Program-made: the position numbers and the translations under genes
Notes under the pieces: model-generated
Databases searched by the model: none
The model's input: the letters and a program-made list of their open reading frames with translations, nothing else
Told to the model about the DNA's origin: nothing
Shown: piece after piece, positions 28,942 through 39,083 of the stretch
Position numbering within the stretch: position 1 is the first letter of the stretch
Layout: every line of letters starts with the position of its first letter
Assembly: GCA_021818985.1 (NCBI GenBank)
Contig: JAKASO010000001.1
Span: forward strand, 105,305 to 169,304
Length of the DNA: 64,000 bases
Direction of reading: 5' to 3'
Source of the DNA: a bacterium
Lineage (GTDB): Bacteria > SZUA-79 > Acidulodesulfobacterales > Acidulodesulfobacteraceae

Positions 28942-29826
28942 CTATGATACCGCTGTTTCCTTATAAAGGACAGCGCATGATTTTGCTAAGGATCTTACCC
29001 TTAAGATATAATTCATTCTCTCCGATACGCTCATTAACCCTCTTGCCTCAAGCTGATTGAAAACGTGAGAGCATTTAAGGCAATATTCATATGCCGGTTT
29101 TACCAACTTGCATGCAAGAAGCGACTTTGCTTCTTTTTCAAATAGATCAAAAAGAGAGAATAGAATATCGCCCGACGAATATTCAAAATTATATTTCGAA
29201 GATTCAAATTCATCATTTTTATGAATATCGCCGTAAGTAAGTCTGCCGTTCCATGAAAGATCAAAAACACTTTCTTTTTCCTGCAGATACATCGCTATCC
29301 TTTCTAATCCGTATGTTATTTCGGTAGCGATAGGATTGAGTTCAATGCCGCCGATCTGCTGAAAAAAAGTAAACTGTGTGATCTCCATCCCGTCAAGCCA
29401 GACCTCCCAGCCAAGTCCCCATGCCCCCAGGGTGGGCGATTCCCAGTCGTCTTCGACAAATCTTATATCGTGCCTGCAAGGGTCTATATTGACGGATTTG
29501 AGGCTTTTTAAATATATTTCCTGAATTTCTTTTATATACGGTTGTATAATGACTTGAAATTGATAATAACGCGCCAATCTGTTGGGATTTTCACCATACC
29601 TTCCGTCGGTAGACCTTCTGGACGGCTGGACATAAGCAACTTTCCAGTTTTTTCCTTCCAAACATTTAAGAAAGGTGTAAGGCGCAAAAGTGCCTGCTCC
29701 TACTTCCATATCAAAAGGCTGCAGGATAATGCATCCAAAATCGGACCAGAAGTTCTGAAGTTTAAATATCAGATGCTGAAAATCCAAAAAGTTATCCCTT
29801 CTGATATTTTTAGCGTTACTAATCAA
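28942..29826 (-). CDS. glyQ: glycine-tRNA ligase alpha subunit
   Basis: 294 aa class II synthetase catalytic subunit. Recognisable stretches are [42 protein letters not shown], and [18 protein letters not shown]. The only start upstream of the conserved region is a TTG at 29826, without a clear Shine-Dalgarno. It forms a tandem with glyS and follows nadA by 29 bp, so nadA-glyQ-glyS may be co-transcribed. Confidence 0.96.
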   Translation of the reverse strand: MISNAKNIRRDNFLDFQHLIFKLQNFWSDFGCIILQPFDMEVGAGTFAPYTFLKCLEGKNWKVAYVQPSRRSTDGRYGENPNRLARYYQFQVIIQPYIKEIQEIYLKSLKSVNIDPCRHDIRFVEDDWESPTLGAWGLGWEVWLDGMEITQFTFFQQIGGIELNPIATEITYGLERIAMYLQEKESVFDLSWNGRLTYGDIHKNDEFESSKYNFEYSSGDILFSLFDLFEKEAKSLLACKLVKPAYEYCLKCSHVFNQLEARGLMSVSERMNYILRVRSLAKSCAVLYKETAVS

Positions 29827-29855
29827 GATAATTTTATATTTTATTAAATGTCTGA

Positions 29856-30827
29856 TTATAAAGCAAGCATGTTTTCGATGGATTTTCTTGCCTTAATCCT
29901 GATGTCTTCAGGAACCTCTATAATATTTTTCATCCCTGTAAGGGATTCGATAATATCTTCTAAATGTGTTCTTTTCATATTGGGACAAACAAGTCCGCTA
30001 TTTGCAGGAATAAACACTTTACCCTGATTTTCCCGCTCCATCTTATATATAATCCCGCGTTCAGTACCTATAATAAAATATTTAGCGTCGGTTTCTTTAA
30101 CATAGCGATACATTCCAGAGGTTGAAGAAACGTGATCTGCAACGTCAATAGTTTCGGGTGTAGATTCGGGATGGGCGACAAATACGGCTCCCGGGTATTT
30201 TTCTTTCAAAGCTTTAATATCTCCGGGAGTCGTCCTTCTGTGAGGTGGACAATAACCCGGCCAATTTATTATCTCTTTATCGGTAAATCTTTGCACATAA
30301 CTGCCCAAATTCTTATCGGGCACCATTATAACCTTTTCCCCAGCTAAAGAATTAACTACTTTAACGGCGTTTGCAGAGGTGCAGCATATATCGGAAACAG
30401 CCTTGCACTCGGCAGATGTGTTAACATATGCAACAACGGGAGCGCCTTGATAATCTTTTTTTAAATTAATTATATCATTCGGGGTTATCATATCAACCAT
30501 TGGACAGCCCGCATTTTTATTCGGGAGTATAACAATTTTATCCGGATTCATTATCGCGGCGCTTTCCGCCATAAACCTGACGCCGCAAAACACTATAATA
30601 CTGGCATCGGTTTTATTTGCCTTAATAGAAAGCTCTAAAGAGTCGCCTTGAAAGTCGGCAATATCTTGAATTTCTCCCCTCTGGTAGTTATGAGCCAGCA
30701 AAATCGCGTTTTTTTCTTTTAATAGATTTCTTATTAAATCCTGTTTTACTTTTATATCCCTGTCTTTGTCGTCTTTATTCAATTTATCCACTATATTTGT
30801 GTTTAAATATTCTTTCATTAAAAACAT
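29856..30827 (-). CDS. nadA: quinolinate synthase A
   Basis: About 323 aa. It has NADA-type motifs: [21 protein letters not shown], and cysteines for the 4Fe-4S cluster in [27 protein letters not shown] and GLVCPNMKR. It condenses iminoaspartate with dihydroxyacetone phosphate in NAD biosynthesis and is oxygen-sensitive. Three starts are possible (GTG 30830, ATG 30827, ATG 30818); an AGGTAGGGG box suits either ATG. nadB and nadC are not in the window. Confidence 0.96.
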   Translation of the reverse strand: MFLMKEYLNTNIVDKLNKDDKDRDIKVKQDLIRNLLKEKNAILLAHNYQRGEIQDIADFQGDSLELSIKANKTDASIIVFCGVRFMAESAAIMNPDKIVILPNKNAGCPMVDMITPNDIINLKKDYQGAPVVAYVNTSAECKAVSDICCTSANAVKVVNSLAGEKVIMVPDKNLGSYVQRFTDKEIINWPGYCPPHRRTTPGDIKALKEKYPGAVFVAHPESTPETIDVADHVSSTSGMYRYVKETDAKYFIIGTERGIIYKMERENQGKVFIPANSGLVCPNMKRTHLEDIIESLTGMKNIIEVPEDIRIKARKSIENMLAL

Positions 30828-30987
30828 CACCCCTACCTTCTAAATCTTGAAAAATTAAAATTTCTCATTAGCAATATGCGATATGATTGTAATATAATAT
30901 GTCTATATAGTATATTATCATAAACTTAAGCCGATTTCCATTTTATTGCGTTTCTTTAATTCCGCAATTCCGCGTTAGGAAATAATT

Positions 30988-32145
30988 ATGGCATTTAATA
31001 AAACCCAAAAAAGAACTATTATGGCAATGAGCTCCGTGGTGGGATTTAGGATGCTTGCGGTATTTCTTATCCTGCCTGTTTTTGTCCTATTTGCCGAAAA
31101 ATTTACGGCAAATCTTATCCTAATCGGAATTGCGTTTGGCATTTATGGATTATCGAGGGCAATTTTTCAAATACCTTTCGGTTATCTTTCCGACAAAATC
31201 GGAAGGAAAAATGTGCTGTTTTTTGGAATGCTTTTATTCGGTATCCTGACGTTTATAATAGGATTTACCTCTAATATTTATGAACTGATTTCTTTTAGAT
31301 TTTTACAGGGAGTTGCAGCTGAAAGCTCCGTTGCTTTTGCACTCGTCTCCGATACCGTTTCGGAAAACGATAGAGCAAAAGCGCTGGCATATCTGGGTAT
31401 CTCAATTGGACTCAGTTTTGTTGCCGGTATCGTTATGGGACCATTTCTGTCATATTACTTCGGCTACCCCTTTTTATTTTATCTTTCAGGCGTTCTGGGC
31501 ATATTTTCAGCCTTTTTTATACTTGTTTTAGTAGAAGAACCCAAAAGCAAAGAAATGCTAAAGGAAATAGAAATTACCTTTAAAGACGCCATAAAGGTCT
31601 TTAAAAATAAAACATTGGCAAATCTCTCGATTCAGGGTTTTTTATTATCCTTTTTTATGACGATTTTCTTTTTTAGTTTGCCGTTAATCGTCAAACATGA
31701 ACTTGGAACGGGCTATTATTATAAGATTTTAATTCCGATGGTGGTTTTTTCCCTTTTTGCCATGACAAAAGCGTCGAAAAAGGCGGATATGGGATATGAA
31801 ATTCATTTACTAAAATTTAGTTTTGCGTTAATGGGTATTTCCAGCATTTTTATGTTTTCCAGTTTTAATAATTACACCCTGCCGATAATCATTTTAGGAG
31901 GCATTCTTTTTTTTACTGGTTTTTCGATTACCGAGCCTATAATGCCTTCATTAGTGTCCGCATCATCCGATAAATCGTTTGTAGGTTCGTCAATGGGCGT
32001 TTACAACACGATGCAGTTTTCGGGAAGCTTTATAGGGGGGAGTATTGCGGGGTTATTATTTAAAAATTATTACGGCTTGATCCCTGTCGTACTTGTTATT
32101 TCTTCATTATTATGCTATCTTTTAATAATGAGGGTAAAAAAATAA
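30988..32145 (+). CDS. MFS transporter, YajR-like
   Basis: 385 aa, twelve membrane segments. The MFS motif A is GYLSDKIGRKNVL (about residues 68-80), and there is a FQIPFGYLSD run typical of the YajR/drug-proton antiporter group. Unlike E. coli YajR it lacks a C-terminal cytosolic YAM domain. The substrate is unknown. It is divergent from nadA across 157 bp. A 56-codon membrane ORF follows. Confidence 0.88.
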   Translation: MAFNKTQKRTIMAMSSVVGFRMLAVFLILPVFVLFAEKFTANLILIGIAFGIYGLSRAIFQIPFGYLSDKIGRKNVLFFGMLLFGILTFIIGFTSNIYELISFRFLQGVAAESSVAFALVSDTVSENDRAKALAYLGISIGLSFVAGIVMGPFLSYYFGYPFLFYLSGVLGIFSAFFILVLVEEPKSKEMLKEIEITFKDAIKVFKNKTLANLSIQGFLLSFFMTIFFFSLPLIVKHELGTGYYYKILIPMVVFSLFAMTKASKKADMGYEIHLLKFSFALMGISSIFMFSSFNNYTLPIIILGGILFFTGFSITEPIMPSLVSASSDKSFVGSSMGVYNTMQFSGSFIGGSIAGLLFKNYYGLIPVVLVISSLLCYLLIMRVKK

Positions 32146-32206
32146 ATTTGGAAAATATTGATGTCCAGATGTCTATAAATTATCTATTTTAAGAATATGT
32201 AAGAAT

Positions 32207-32377
32207 ATGAAACCCGACAAAATTAAAAATATATCTCAGCTTATTTCTCTTTTTATATTAAATGTCTGGAAAAAATTTTTTAATGTTTCTTTAAGGATTA
32301 AGTTAATCGGCCTTTTTATATTTGCGGTCCTTTTTCTGGGAATTTCCATGCTATATCTTACACAGGTTTTAATTTGA
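32207..32377 (+). CDS. small single-pass membrane protein, 56 aa
   Basis: ATG at 32207 to TGA at 32377. It has a polar, basic N-terminal half (MKPDKIKNIS) and one strongly hydrophobic helix (LIGLFIFAVLFLGISMLYL) near the C-terminus. No family is recognised. It lies 61 bp after the YajR-like gene on the same strand, so it may be part of that transcript. Codon use fits the neighbourhood, but the length is at the limit and no Shine-Dalgarno is evident. Confidence 0.45.
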   Translation: MKPDKIKNISQLISLFILNVWKKFFNVSLRIKLIGLFIFAVLFLGISMLYLTQVLI

Positions 32378-32407
32378 TTCGGCAAGGGCTAATTATTTTT
32401 TTATTTT

Positions 32408-33979
32408 TTAAATCTCAAACTCTTCCCCGATAAACTCTTCTTCTATTATCATTTTCATCTCTTCTTTTTTTATCGAGGTATTAATTGCGATGAAGTAAAA
32501 CAGGACGGCAATTAAAATTACGGCAATTAAGTCGTAAGGCGATTTAACCATATTATTTCCGCCAAAATTTTTACTGCCCAAAAAGGATATGATTAAAATA
32601 GCCAGTATATAAGATATAAACCAGAGTCCGGGTATGACCGTTTCTTTGAATTTCTTTTTAATTTTATTAAAGTTTGTAAAAATAAACAGTAAAACCCCTG
32701 CCGATATTCCTATTCCGAGTTTCCATAAAATACCAAAGCCGGACCAGTAAATAATCAATGTTCCAACTATAAATGCCAGTAAAGAAACAGTGTTTGCAAA
32801 CGGGAGATAAAAAGGTCTTTTTCTATCCGGGTCTAATCTCCGAAAGGTCATAAGCCCAACCGGTCCTAAGATATAAGTAAAAACTATTCCCGATGTGATT
32901 ATGCCGACTAAGGACTGCCAGCTTGGAAAAGGAAGAAGATATAAAACCGAGAGAAAAAATGTGAAAATTAAGGATATATAAGCCGTTCCATATCTGTTAA
33001 AATTCAAATGAAAGCTTTTGGGTAAAAATTTCATCTTGGACATAGCAAATGTTACTCTTGATGTGGTTCCCATATAGACGAGTCCCGTTGCAAACGGGGA
33101 TATTATAGCTCCAAACATGACAATCAAAGCAAATGCGGGCAGTCTATAAAGACTCAATAAATTTACAAAGGGCGATGAAAAATTTAGCATATTCCATGAA
33201 TTGTTTTTTACCTGCGGAACCGATATTATAAAGCTAAATGCAAGAAAGGTATAAGCCACGATTCCTATAATGACCGATAATATAGTTGCAATGGGAATAT
33301 CCCTTCCAGGTCTTTTGGCTTCCCCTGAAAGGTCAATAGCCTGCCTGAAACCAAGATATGAAAATATTATTCCTCCTAAAGATATGCTTTTCATAATACC
33401 GTCATAGCCGTAAGGCATTAAATTATAACTTGCAAGATTTTTGATATTGCCGTTTTTAATGGAAACATAAATAAGCACGGTTGCGATGATTATAAGTATT
33501 AAAATTTTAAAATAGGTAAGAAAAGTGTTGGTTTTGGCAAAGATTTTTGCCCCGAACAGGTTAAGTAAAAAGAAAAAAATAAGTATAAAAAAAGCAAAAA
33601 TTAAACCCAAATGTGTAAGTGTTTGACCGGCAAAAAGGTTATGTATATAAAAATTGAGATATTGGACGGTTGCTTCCGTCTCAATAGTGCTGACAGCCGC
33701 GCCGGCTATAATGAGTATCCAACTTGCTATAAATCCTAAAAACGCTCCGTGGGTATATTTTGGGTATCTTGCAAGTCCCCCCGCAGCGGGAAGCATAGCT
33801 CCAAGCTCGCTATAAACCAATGCTATCAGCATTATAGCAAATCCGCTGATAAACCATGAAAATATCGAAGCCGGTCCCGCATACTTTGCGCTGACGTACA
33901 TGCCCAGAAGCCATCCCGAACCGATAATTGCGCTTGTCGAGGCAAATGTAAGTTGTAAAAGGCTTAAAGATTTTTTCAT
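32408..33979 (-). CDS. APC-superfamily amino acid permease
   Basis: 523 aa with about twelve membrane segments. The first helix region SAIIGSGWLLGMYVSAKYAGPASIFSW matches the unwound substrate-binding helix of APC transporters, and GFRQAIDLSGEAKRPGRDIPIA matches the conserved second box. The C-terminus is acidic (EEEFIGEEFEI). It is probably a proton- or sodium-coupled amino acid importer; the substrate is not determined. It is convergent with the small ORF and divergent from trxB. Confidence 0.88.
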   Translation of the reverse strand: MKKSLSLLQLTFASTSAIIGSGWLLGMYVSAKYAGPASIFSWFISGFAIMLIALVYSELGAMLPAAGGLARYPKYTHGAFLGFIASWILIIAGAAVSTIETEATVQYLNFYIHNLFAGQTLTHLGLIFAFFILIFFFLLNLFGAKIFAKTNTFLTYFKILILIIIATVLIYVSIKNGNIKNLASYNLMPYGYDGIMKSISLGGIIFSYLGFRQAIDLSGEAKRPGRDIPIATILSVIIGIVAYTFLAFSFIISVPQVKNNSWNMLNFSSPFVNLLSLYRLPAFALIVMFGAIISPFATGLVYMGTTSRVTFAMSKMKFLPKSFHLNFNRYGTAYISLIFTFFLSVLYLLPFPSWQSLVGIITSGIVFTYILGPVGLMTFRRLDPDRKRPFYLPFANTVSLLAFIVGTLIIYWSGFGILWKLGIGISAGVLLFIFTNFNKIKKKFKETVIPGLWFISYILAILIISFLGSKNFGGNNMVKSPYDLIAVILIAVLFYFIAINTSIKKEEMKMIIEEEFIGEEFEI

Positions 33980-34141
33980 TTTATAATGTTTGGTTTAATT
34001 TGATTTAAAAAGTTAAATATGTTTAAATTATGTATATAATTAATTATGATCTCATTCTTTAAATTAATATTACATAACTATCTGCAAATAATGCAACACT
34101 TAATTTATTTATATTAGGATATAATTGGAGGATAAGGTGCA

Positions 34142-35053
34142 ATGGTTTACGATCTAATAATCATAGGCGGGGGACCGTCAGGTATGTCGGCAGCGATTTA
34201 CGGGCTGAGGGCAAGACTTAATCTTATATTAATAGAAAAAATGGCGGTTGGGGGACAGATAGCCGTTTCCGATAATATTGAAAACTACCCGGGTTTTCCA
34301 TCGCTTTCCGGCGCCGAGCTAATGCAAAAGTTCGATGATCACGCCAAAGGGCTTGGCCTGCAAATAGTATACGATGAGATAAAAGATGTTAGCGATAATG
34401 GCGATTATAAAATACTGCACGGCGTAGAAGGCACTTACAATTCCAAAACCATTATCGTTGCAACAGGGGCAAGCCCTAAAAAAATCGGCATTCCGGGAGA
34501 AAGGGAGTTCACTGGCAAGGGTGTTTCCTACTGCGCCACATGCGACGGTCCTTTTTTTAGAAACGAAGATATAGCCCTGATAGGCGGCGGCGATACAGCG
34601 GTCAAAGAAGCAAATTATCTTATAAAAATTGTCAAATCAATTGTTTTGATTCATAGAAGAAAAGAATTCAGGGCGGAAAAAATAATTCAGGAAAGACTCA
34701 ATAATGCAAAAAATGTCATGCTTAAACTCGAACATACCCCTATTTCTATTAACGGTACAAAAACAGTAGAATCCATAACGATAGAAAATATCAAAACCAA
34801 AGAAAGAAACACTCTTCCGGTTAAAGGAGTCTTTATTTTTATAGGCATAAAACCGCAAACATCTTTTATACATGTTAACAAAGACGAATACGGCTTTATT
34901 AAAGCCGACCCATATACTCTTATGACATCAATGCCGGGAGTCTTCTGCGCCGGAGATGCCTGCGCAAAAAAACTGCTTCAGGTAGCTACCGGCGTCGGGG
35001 AAGGCGCTCTTGCCGCGACATCAGCCGAAGAGTTTATATGCAATTATTGTTAA
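34142..35053 (+). CDS. trxB: thioredoxin-disulfide reductase
   Basis: 303 aa. FAD-binding GGGPSGMSAAIYGLRA, redox-active C131-AT-C134-DG, a second nucleotide-binding GGGDTAVKEA and a C-terminal FCAGDACAK motif match TrxB. It transfers electrons from NAD(P)H to thioredoxin. A GGAGG box lies 9 bp before the ATG, and a TATAAT at 34120-34125 marks a plausible -10. The helix after the second nucleotide site has HRRKEFRAEK, the pattern usual for NADPH-using enzymes. Confidence 0.95.
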   Translation: MVYDLIIIGGGPSGMSAAIYGLRARLNLILIEKMAVGGQIAVSDNIENYPGFPSLSGAELMQKFDDHAKGLGLQIVYDEIKDVSDNGDYKILHGVEGTYNSKTIIVATGASPKKIGIPGEREFTGKGVSYCATCDGPFFRNEDIALIGGGDTAVKEANYLIKIVKSIVLIHRRKEFRAEKIIQERLNNAKNVMLKLEHTPISINGTKTVESITIENIKTKERNTLPVKGVFIFIGIKPQTSFIHVNKDEYGFIKADPYTLMTSMPGVFCAGDACAKKLLQVATGVGEGALAATSAEEFICNYC

Positions 35054-35098
35054 CCGTTAAATCAAATAAATCAAGATTGAATATTTGAATATGCCAAT

Positions 35099-35122
35099 AA
35101 AAAGGGGGGTAGCCGCCTTTTT
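35099..35122 (+). terminator. terminator after trxB
   Basis: A stem of AAAAAGG pairs with CCTTTTT, extended after one mismatch by GG/CC; 4-base loop. It ends in a T run, 46 bp after the trxB stop. It can also serve the convergent DsrE gene. Confidence 0.6.
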
Positions 35123-35140
35123 ACCAATAGCGCTTAATTT

Positions 35141-35162
35141 TCAGTTAACCGCGGTTAACTGA
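35141..35162. repeat. perfect 22-bp palindrome
   Basis: A completely self-complementary 22-bp sequence centred on CCGCGG, between trxB and the dsrE-like gene. The outer flanks also carry inverted AACCGTTAA / TAACGGTTAA copies (about 35051 and 35184). It has no unpaired loop, so it looks more like a protein-binding site or cruciform than a classical terminator. Confidence 0.8.
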
Positions 35163-35190
35163 AGACAGCCCCCGCGCCGGCAACTAACGG

Positions 35191-35568
35191 TTAATAAGCA
35201 AGAACCTTTGTATCGTCATCCATAGTTTTCTCTATAACATATGCGCCTCCGACAATCCCGCTGCATTCAGGTATAAGATCGTCTTTTGCAAGAGCATTCA
35301 ATTCCAAGGATGGCGTACATACTTTCAGGACAACGCCCGCATCATATGCATCTTTAATAAAATCATAAACCGTTTTAGGGCTCCCTTTTATTATTCTTAT
35401 ATTTTCGGCAAAGCCTTTTTTCATCAGCAAACCAGCATCAGCAGTAAGGACCATCTCTACTTCATAATCCATGGTCGCAGCCGCAGCAGCTTGAAAAAAA
35501 GGGGCACCTAATTGATGAGGATTCGCCGGCGAAGTGTTTTGCAACATTATAAATAATTTGTTAGCCAT
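35191..35568 (-). CDS. cytosolic DsrE-family protein
   Basis: 125 aa. The DsrE fold pattern is clear: KLFIMLQNTSPANP at the first strand, HQLGAPFFQAAAAATMDYEVEMVLTADAG, a GVVLKVCTPSLE segment with the conserved Cys where sulfur carriers bind, and a GGAYVIE near the end. These small proteins occur in sulfur metabolism and as persulfide carriers; no dsr genes are nearby. It has a good AAAGGAGAAAG site. Unlike the exported relative at 5564 it keeps cysteines. Confidence 0.85.
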   Translation of the reverse strand: MANKLFIMLQNTSPANPHQLGAPFFQAAAAATMDYEVEMVLTADAGLLMKKGFAENIRIIKGSPKTVYDFIKDAYDAGVVLKVCTPSLELNALAKDDLIPECSGIVGGAYVIEKTMDDDTKVLAY

Positions 35569-35724
35569 TAATTCTTTCTCCTTTATGATATGATATTTTT
35601 ATTTTTATTAAGTTATTATAAGGTATATAATCAAATACGAATGTTATTATATGCGAAAATTTATAAATTCTCAAAAATATATTTGCATAGCATAAACCAT
35701 TAATTTATGATCTTACAAGAAAAA

Positions 35725-36759
35725 TTATTCGAAATAATCTAACTTCATATGCGATCTAACCTCTTTTAAAGTTACTTCTGCAATCGTTTTAGCTTTTCCG
35801 GTTCCTAAAAGAAGTATATCCCATATTTCTGGAACATGCTTTTTATAGTATTCTCTTTTTTCGTTCATAGGTTCTATAAGGGCTTTAATTCTTATAAAAA
35901 GATTATTCTTACACTGAACACACCCTATCTTGCCATTTTTACATTCATATTCAGTGGTTTTAATCATATTTTCTTCCGAAAATGCCTTATGATACGAAAA
36001 AATTGTGCATATGTCGGGATGCCCTGGATCATTCGGATGTATTCTTGCTTTATCGGTTAATGCCATTTTAATCTTAGACCTGATTGTTTCAATATCATCG
36101 GATAAATAAATAGCATTGCCGTAGGATTTACTCATTTTCAAATTGCCATCAAGTCCGACAAGTTTCGGAAAATTGCTCAAAAGTGCCTCAGGTTCTATTA
36201 AAGTCTCACCGTAAAGATCGTTAAACCTTCGAACTATTTTTCTGGCTAATTCTATATGCGGAAGCTGATCAATGCCGACCGGAACAAGATCCGCCTTAAA
36301 AACGGCAATATCGGCAGTCTGACTTACCGGATAGCCGAGAAAACCATAATTTAATTCTTTATAACCCCTTTCTTTTGCTTCGGTCTTTATAGTAGGATTA
36401 TGCCTTAAAGCATTTGCAGTTACAAACATCGAAAAAAATATGGTAAGATCGGATATCCCGGGAACCATGGATTGTATTATTATAGTTGACTTTTCAGGAG
36501 AAATGCCTGCAGATAGATAATCCATCGTAATTTGAAGTATATTTTCTTTAAGCTTGTCCGGGTGTTCGAAATTAGTAGTAAGCGCTTGCACATCGGCTAT
36601 CAATATAAAAGTTTCGTATTTATCCTGAAGATCCACCCTGTTTTTCAAAGAACCGCAATAATGTCCCAAATGAAGGGGTCCAGTTGGCCTGTCGCCAGTG
36701 AGTATTCTTTTATAACTTTTTTTTGCTTCGTTTGCAATGGCAGGATTTTTAAAATTCAT
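35725..36759 (-). CDS. trpS: tryptophan-tRNA ligase, probable Fe-S type
   Basis: 344 aa class I synthetase. The HIGH-type signature HLGH is at residues 30-33 and KMSKS at 208-212. In the C-terminal domain four cysteines are spaced C251-x21-C273-x6-C280-x2-C283. This closely matches the CX22CX6CX2C pattern that binds a 4Fe-4S cluster in the Thermotoga maritima enzyme, where the cluster lies near the anticodon site. Here the first gap is one residue shorter. The gene is monocistronic and the ATG lacks a Shine-Dalgarno. Confidence 0.95.
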   Translation of the reverse strand: MNFKNPAIANEAKKSYKRILTGDRPTGPLHLGHYCGSLKNRVDLQDKYETFILIADVQALTTNFEHPDKLKENILQITMDYLSAGISPEKSTIIIQSMVPGISDLTIFFSMFVTANALRHNPTIKTEAKERGYKELNYGFLGYPVSQTADIAVFKADLVPVGIDQLPHIELARKIVRRFNDLYGETLIEPEALLSNFPKLVGLDGNLKMSKSYGNAIYLSDDIETIRSKIKMALTDKARIHPNDPGHPDICTIFSYHKAFSEENMIKTTEYECKNGKIGCVQCKNNLFIRIKALIEPMNEKREYYKKHVPEIWDILLLGTGKAKTIAEVTLKEVRSHMKLDYFE

Positions 36760-36921
36760 TAATAACTAATAAATGCTCCGTATTATCATAAAAGTATAAA
36801 AATATATTAACGTAAATAGTGAAGTGAACTGTCAAACTCTAATTAAGTTAAGTCCCGAGCCAACCCACATCAAAGCAATTCATTTAAGTTAAGTTAAGAA
36901 ATTTCAGCCAGCAATTTCGGA

Positions 36922-37767
36922 TTATTTCCCCAACCGGATCTGACGGGACTGGTAACTCCGTATCGCCCTTAAAAAATCAATCTTACGGAATTCAGGCCAA
37001 AAAGCGTCGCAAAAATAATATTCGCTGTAAGCGCTCTGCCATAAGAGAAAACCTGAGAGCCTTACCTCCCCGCTGGTCCTTATAATAAGATCTGGATCGG
37101 CTGCATCCGAAGTATAAAGGTATTTCGATATGGTATCCACTGTAACAAGCTCGGATAGATGACTCAAATCAACAGACGGATTATTAAGACTGAAAGTGCC
37201 CGGCACGGTTCCGTTTGTTATATTGGAAACATTAATGATTTTATATAAGTTATCGGCAATAAATTTGCTGAATGCATCGCAGATCTCCTGCCTGCCTCCG
37301 TAGCCTAATGCAATATATAGATGAAGGTTTGAATACGTCCGGGTCTTATCCTCCAATCTTTTAATAACGCTTTTAAGCTCTTCTGGCAAAAGGGACTTTT
37401 TACCTATGATTGACACCTTTATCTTATTTTTATTAATAAAATCGGAGTTGATATAGTATTCAAGCTTGGCTCTTATAATGTCGAATAAGGAAACAACCTC
37501 GTCTTTCCCCCTGTTAAAATTATCCGTTGAAAAACCCCAGATCGTCACAACCTTGATCTTAAACTCTATACACCATAATATTACTTCGTCTATCTTACCT
37601 GCGCCTGCTTTATGCCCATATGAAATACTTGAATACCCCTTTGCTTCAGCGTATCTTCTATTGCCGTCAAGAATAATACCTACATGCAAAGGCACTTTCT
37701 TCTTTAAGACTTCCCTCTTGAGCTTTTTTTCATAATAATAATAAATTAACCTTTTTATAGTAAACAT
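36922..37767 (-). CDS. uppS: isoprenyl transferase (undecaprenyl diphosphate synthase family)
   Basis: 281 aa cis-prenyltransferase. The catalytic Asp (D34) lies in GIILDGNRRYAEAKG. This replaces the usual DGNGRWA with DGNRRYA, a variant seen in some short-chain cis-prenyl synthases. The SYGHKAG, the GYGGRQEI and the IIRTSGEVRLSGFLLWQSAYSE blocks are present. It condenses isopentenyl diphosphate to make polyprenyl carriers, probably for cell-wall precursors. An insertion of roughly 25 residues (around NVSNITNGTVPG) makes it longer than E. coli UppS (253 aa). The usual partner cdsA is not adjacent. Confidence 0.93.
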   Translation of the reverse strand: MFTIKRLIYYYYEKKLKREVLKKKVPLHVGIILDGNRRYAEAKGYSSISYGHKAGAGKIDEVILWCIEFKIKVVTIWGFSTDNFNRGKDEVVSLFDIIRAKLEYYINSDFINKNKIKVSIIGKKSLLPEELKSVIKRLEDKTRTYSNLHLYIALGYGGRQEICDAFSKFIADNLYKIINVSNITNGTVPGTFSLNNPSVDLSHLSELVTVDTISKYLYTSDAADPDLIIRTSGEVRLSGFLLWQSAYSEYYFCDAFWPEFRKIDFLRAIRSYQSRQIRLGK

Positions 37768-37809
37768 CCTTATTATTTATTATCTTAATATTAAATAATA
37801 TTATATTAA

Positions 37810-38955
37810 TTAATAGATTGTTTTCAAAATATTTTCGATATCTTTTTTGGTAAGCGGAGCTATATTCTTTTGCATAGCCGGATGATCAAAAGATTGTTCG
37901 GCTATATCGGAAATATTTTCCTCTTTAATGCCAAGTTCCCTTAAACTGCACGGGGCGCTGAGATTTTTCTTTAAAGAATCTATCTTCCCTTTCATTTCTT
38001 CGATGTCTTTTATATCGAGCCTGCTAAATATTTTATCGAATTTTTTTGATAAAAACGGGTAATTTAATTTAAGAACTTCGCCTAAGGTTAATGCGCAGGC
38101 AAAACCATGAGTAATATTTGAATAGACCGCAATAGGATAAGATATTGCATCCGATGCGCCTGCACGGGTATGAGATATTGCTATTCCGGCAAGCATGCTT
38201 GCCATAGACATATTAACCCTTGCCTCTTGCGCCCTTTCATCAAGAACGGCGCAATCACATCTAACAGCATAGTCTATATTTTCAAAGATGAGCTTTATTG
38301 ATTCTTCGGCAAAAATATCCGTTATGGGCTGGCTATCTTTTGACCATAAAGATTCAAAAGCATGGGAAATGGCGTCAAGCGCAGTAGAAGCGGTAATATG
38401 CGGCGGCATCTGAAATGTAAGTTTTGGATCGATTATTGCTATTTCGGGATATAAAAAATAAGAGCCTAAAGCGATCTTTTTATTTAACTGTTTGTCCCTT
38501 ACGGTTACAAACGGCGTTACCTCGCTTCCTGTTCCCGAGGTTGTGGGCACGGCAATTAACGGGATAGGCCTTTTTAAAACCGGGCTTTTCCCGTATAAAA
38601 GATCTTTCACATTGGCACCGGCATTAAAAACCGCAAGGGAAAGTTTTGCACAATCAATAGCGCTTCCGCCGCCAATACCAATTGCTGCATCAAATTTTTG
38701 CGCCACTAAAATCTTCACGGCTTCCTCAATAACATCCGAAGGCGGATTCGGAATTACCCTGTTAAAAAAATATATATCAAAATTTTTTAAGATTGACAGG
38801 AGTTTTTCTTTCGTTCCCGAATTTTCCAGAAATTTTTTGCCGGACACGACAAATAAACTTTTACACTTTAGCGTCTTTAATTCATTTTCCAACTTGTATA
38901 AAGAATCAACGCCGTATATAATTTTAGTCGGATGATTGAAAACGGAAACAGCCAT
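37810..38955 (-). CDS. iron-containing alcohol dehydrogenase
   Basis: 381 aa group III Fe-ADH. NAD(P)-binding GIGGGSAIDCAKL, TTSGTGSEVTPFVTV, and the metal-ligand regions ALDAISHAFE and ITHGFACALTLGEVLKLNYP are present. The substrate could be an alcohol, a diol or a semialdehyde; nothing here decides. It stands 42 bp upstream of uppS on the same strand and is divergent from the hydrolase at 39084. Confidence 0.92.
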   Translation of the reverse strand: MAVSVFNHPTKIIYGVDSLYKLENELKTLKCKSLFVVSGKKFLENSGTKEKLLSILKNFDIYFFNRVIPNPPSDVIEEAVKILVAQKFDAAIGIGGGSAIDCAKLSLAVFNAGANVKDLLYGKSPVLKRPIPLIAVPTTSGTGSEVTPFVTVRDKQLNKKIALGSYFLYPEIAIIDPKLTFQMPPHITASTALDAISHAFESLWSKDSQPITDIFAEESIKLIFENIDYAVRCDCAVLDERAQEARVNMSMASMLAGIAISHTRAGASDAISYPIAVYSNITHGFACALTLGEVLKLNYPFLSKKFDKIFSRLDIKDIEEMKGKIDSLKKNLSAPCSLRELGIKEENISDIAEQSFDHPAMQKNIAPLTKKDIENILKTIY

Positions 38956-39083
38956 GATATTATTGCCGCTTAATTTTTTAATTATTAATTTAATTTATAA
39001 TCAATACAGCTTAATAATATATCACATATTACCGTATTTTCAAACTATATCTATTCATTTAAATTATAATACTAAAATCAATA

